64,000 nucleotides of DNA from Chionoecetes opilio. Taxonomy: Eukaryota; Arthropoda; Malacostraca; Decapoda; Majidae. The notes beneath the pieces are model-generated. The model had not been told where the DNA came from. It made no database searches and worked only from the letters and a program-made list of their open reading frames with translations. Shown one piece after another: positions 61,780-64,000 of the stretch. Every line of letters starts with the position of its first letter. Position 1 is the stretch's first letter. Location: the NCBI GenBank assembly GCA_016584305.1, contig JACEEZ010021748.1:41001-105000 (forward strand), in the 5' to 3' direction. A program made the translations under genes and the position numbers.

Positions 61780-62300
61780 TCATAATTCATGTTTACAATC
61801 CTTTGAAGTTTTATTTTTGTAATGACAAAAATTCTGCTCAGCTTCTTCCATTTCATTAAGCTTGAAGCAATAACGAATTCTCCTGGCTCCCTGCAGGTTT
61901 GGGTTTGTCATGATCCGCAAAACGTTCTCATGGGTCACCCAACACTTGTCAGCTTTAGACTGTACAAATGCATGAGACCCTGACTTTCCTTTGGGGTGCA
62001 AGAATATCATCAATGCATCACCAAACTCCTCTGACATTTCCTCAATCATTGCAAACCATAGTTCCTCCATGTAAATGCAAGCTACAAACATCCCAACAAC
62101 CAACTCTTTATCCTCACAGACCTCCAACTCTTCACCTTTCACATTCTTCTTCACACTCACGCTATTTCCCTCTCCAACTGACAATTTGTACACTTTCAAC
62201 ACACCAATAGGATCACACTGAGGAACAAATCGGTGGAATTGTTGCGTACCCTTCACTGTTTGGGCTTCCTGATACCTTTCAACTAATTCACTGGCAACCT
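61780..62300 (-). CDS. Terminal coding exon in the centre of the palindrome; uncharacterised protein C-terminus
   Basis: On the minus strand an acceptor (TGTTGCAG, 62301-62303) opens a frame that reads 'ASELVERYQEAQTVKGTQQF', HRFVPQCDPIGVL, a Glu/Lys-rich linker, and 'GMFVACIYMEELWFAMIEEM'. Next come 'EEFGDALMIFLHPKGKSGSH', 'KCWVTHENVLRIMTNPN' and 'GARRIRYCF'. It ends at a stop in 61780-61782. The arrangement of Val-x-x-x-Tyr-x-x-x-Trp, Phe-x-His-Pro-x-Gly and Cys-Trp-Val resembles a small beta-barrel (Tudor-like) C-terminal module. From memory I have seen this in repeat-associated invertebrate proteins; no family name is claimed. Upstream exons are not in the palindrome. Confidence 0.5.
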
Positions 62301-62351
62301 CTGCAACATTTTCCGAAGAAACAAAGAAAATTTTAATTTAAATAATTTAAT

Positions 62352-63169
62352 GTGGTGGTTGGGGAAAGAGGTAGGTTGGGTGCATTTGAGTTGGTTCCTC
62401 GTACCGCATCCTGGTAACACACATGATGAATTGAAAAGTACTTTTAACAAATTTATTAATTTATTTTCATTTTATAATTTAATTTATGAGCTTACTATTT
62501 TACTAAACAATTTCATTCATTAGTTCAATCAATTTAATAAATGGTTCACTCTAACATAATTTTTCTTATTTATTTGTATTAATATTCATTATCTGTGGCT
62601 AAAACTAATTTTTCATAGCTAAATAGGTATATAAAAATAGAAAAACATGGTCCGAATATAGGCATAACATATTTCTGCCTGGCTTTGACAACCTGTACAG
62701 GCTTACCTATGTAGAATAAGACACAATTTTTTTATGTTATTTTGAAGTAAACATACAAAGCTTCAATTTTGACAAAATGATTTTTTTTGTCGCGAGTGAA
62801 CTTCAAGGTCACAGGTCAAGGTCAAAGTTAAAATTTTGTGCCCTTTTTTCAGTTATTCATGTAAGTTAATTCTGTAAACCTAGAATGATTCAGAGACTCA
62901 TACTGAGTAAAAAAGATATTAAAACCACCTCTCTAAGTTTATAAATAAAGATTTTAGGGACATTTGAAGTTTGATCTTTTAGGTCATTTTCGAGGTCATG
63001 CCAAAACTTTGATGACCTCTTACAGGAGACCCGTTGACCCTAGAGTGCTCAAATTTTGCACAAGGCATATGGCAGCAACACCCATAACATGTGCCAAATT
63101 TAAGCAAAATCGGAGTTGGTGAGGTGTTAATTTGTCATTTTGGTGGGCCACCTGTCCTGGAATGCCCCT
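62352..63169 (-). repeat. Right arm of the 2.3-kb palindromic element
   Basis: Inverse of the left arm. It differs by a 15-bp block (CCAAAATGACAAATT side) near the outer end and scattered substitutions. Its outer end is GGAATGCCCCT. Confidence 0.9.
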
Positions 63170-63379
63170 GTAATCTAATACTCTTAAAAGTGTTATTAGC
63201 ACAAAACCCCCGTTCAAAATTATTCAATCGACATGGGCCCAAGCCGCTTACCACCTACCATTTATTTGCATTATTTTTTTTGCCTACTCTCATCAAAATT
63301 GAACGTACAGTTTCGGCTACCCAAAACAGACTTAGACACACGGCTACTCCTATAGTTTATTAGATAGATGAAGGCTAAT

Positions 63380-63792
63380 CTTTTGTCACACACGTCTTCT
63401 ACCAACCTTCAAACCTCTTGGCAAGCTGTTCCTTTGGTCAAAATCACGGACAAAAATTATCTAATTAGAATAAATAGGTGCAACTCCGCCGTCGCCACCA
63501 GCGCAGTCAGAGACAGCGGGCCAAGCCCTCCCTCACGGACAGCAGTCAGGCCAGGGTTTGGTTAAGGTTAGATTTTGTTTAAAATAAGCCAAACTAACCC
63601 AACTTACCCTCGCTGCTGTCCGTGAGGGAGGGGTGGGACTGGGAGAGGCGCTCGTCCTGCGGTCTAAACGGTGCTGATGGCGACGGCGGAGCACCTTATT
63701 TATTCTTATTAGATCATTTTGTCCGTGATTTTGACAAAGGTAACAGCTTGCCAAGAGGTTTGAAGGTTAGTAGAAGACGCATATGACAAAAG
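63380..63792. mobile_element. Foldback element with about 170-bp arms
   Basis: Left words AACCTTCAAACCTCTTGGCA, AAAATCACGGACAAAA and CTCCGCCGTCGCCA, and CCCTCCCTCACGGACAGCAG, recur inverted in the right half. The turn is around 63550-63608. The outer ends (CTTTTGTCA) fade gradually and no target duplication is evident. Confidence 0.75.
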
Positions 63793-63849
63793 TTTAGTCC
63801 ATATGGTAGTAATCGAGATAAAGCAGAAGCGATAAACAAAACTTTCCTA

Positions 63850-63897
63850 TAGTGGCAGATCCCACCACAACAGTGGTATAGTGGTGATCTGCCACTA
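63850..63897. repeat. 48-bp hairpin
   Basis: TAGTGGCAGATCCCACCAC and GTGGTGATCTGCCACTA form a stem of about 17 bp with one bulged C. Confidence 0.7.
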
Positions 63898-64000
63898 AAA
63901 ATCAATTTCTAAACCAGACATTTAACAGAAAATCTCTTAAATACAATAACAGTCGTCTAACCTTAAGAGAGGGAGGGATGGAGGGAAAGAGGGAGGTATG

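Overview
The window reads as eukaryotic nuclear DNA from an invertebrate, most likely a decapod crustacean (inference). It has intron-split genes with GT/AG junctions, very dense microsatellites, short TTAGG/CCTAA runs, LINE 3' ends of crustacean type, and many small inverted-repeat transposons. No prokaryotic features are present.

Region 1 (1-5,900) holds no convincing gene. It contains a G-rich tandem duplication, several minisatellites, one 209-bp TTAA-flanked MITE and a long (CATA)n satellite.

Region 2 (about 5,970-20,130, minus strand) is the only conventional gene I can reconstruct. It is an eight-exon, 529-codon MFSD6-like major facilitator transporter. All seven introns have GT..AG ends and the exon phases join without a frame break. 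Its introns are filled with simple repeats, a 26-bp minisatellite, an RTE-type LINE fragment, small MITEs, two partial copies of exon 7, and a decayed GC-rich coding fragment.

Region 3 (20,130-24,520) carries LINE 3' ends and a nearly perfect inverted repeat with arms of about 1.05 kb.

Region 4 (24,520-49,020) is a segmental and tandem duplication. A block of about 2.1 kb that carries a tRNA-Val(AAC) gene, a TTAA MITE and a (CT)n tract occurs five times: four intact tRNA genes and one ruined copy. Different mobile elements have landed in different copies, so the copies act as filled and empty sites for each other. These elements are a hAT transposon with an 8-bp target duplication, a 3.4-kb composite with an intact hAT-like ORF and a nested PIF/Harbinger element, TTAA foldback elements, and a 603-bp element with long terminal inverted repeats. 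One stretch (about 41,230-44,100) looks like an uncorrected assembly consensus.

Region 5 (49,020-58,500) is mostly tandem repeats (19-, 32- and 36-bp units, GGT, CT, GT) with little else.

Region 6 (58,500-64,000) has a decayed MULE/FLYWCH-type transposase pseudogene, a large palindrome with arms of about 0.8 kb around a terminal coding exon, and two smaller foldbacks.

The strongest candidate for something undescribed is the family of TTAA-duplicating foldback elements, one of which carries a spliced-looking coding exon. The long-arm palindrome with its captured exon is the second. Family names come from motif recognition by eye and were not checked by database search.
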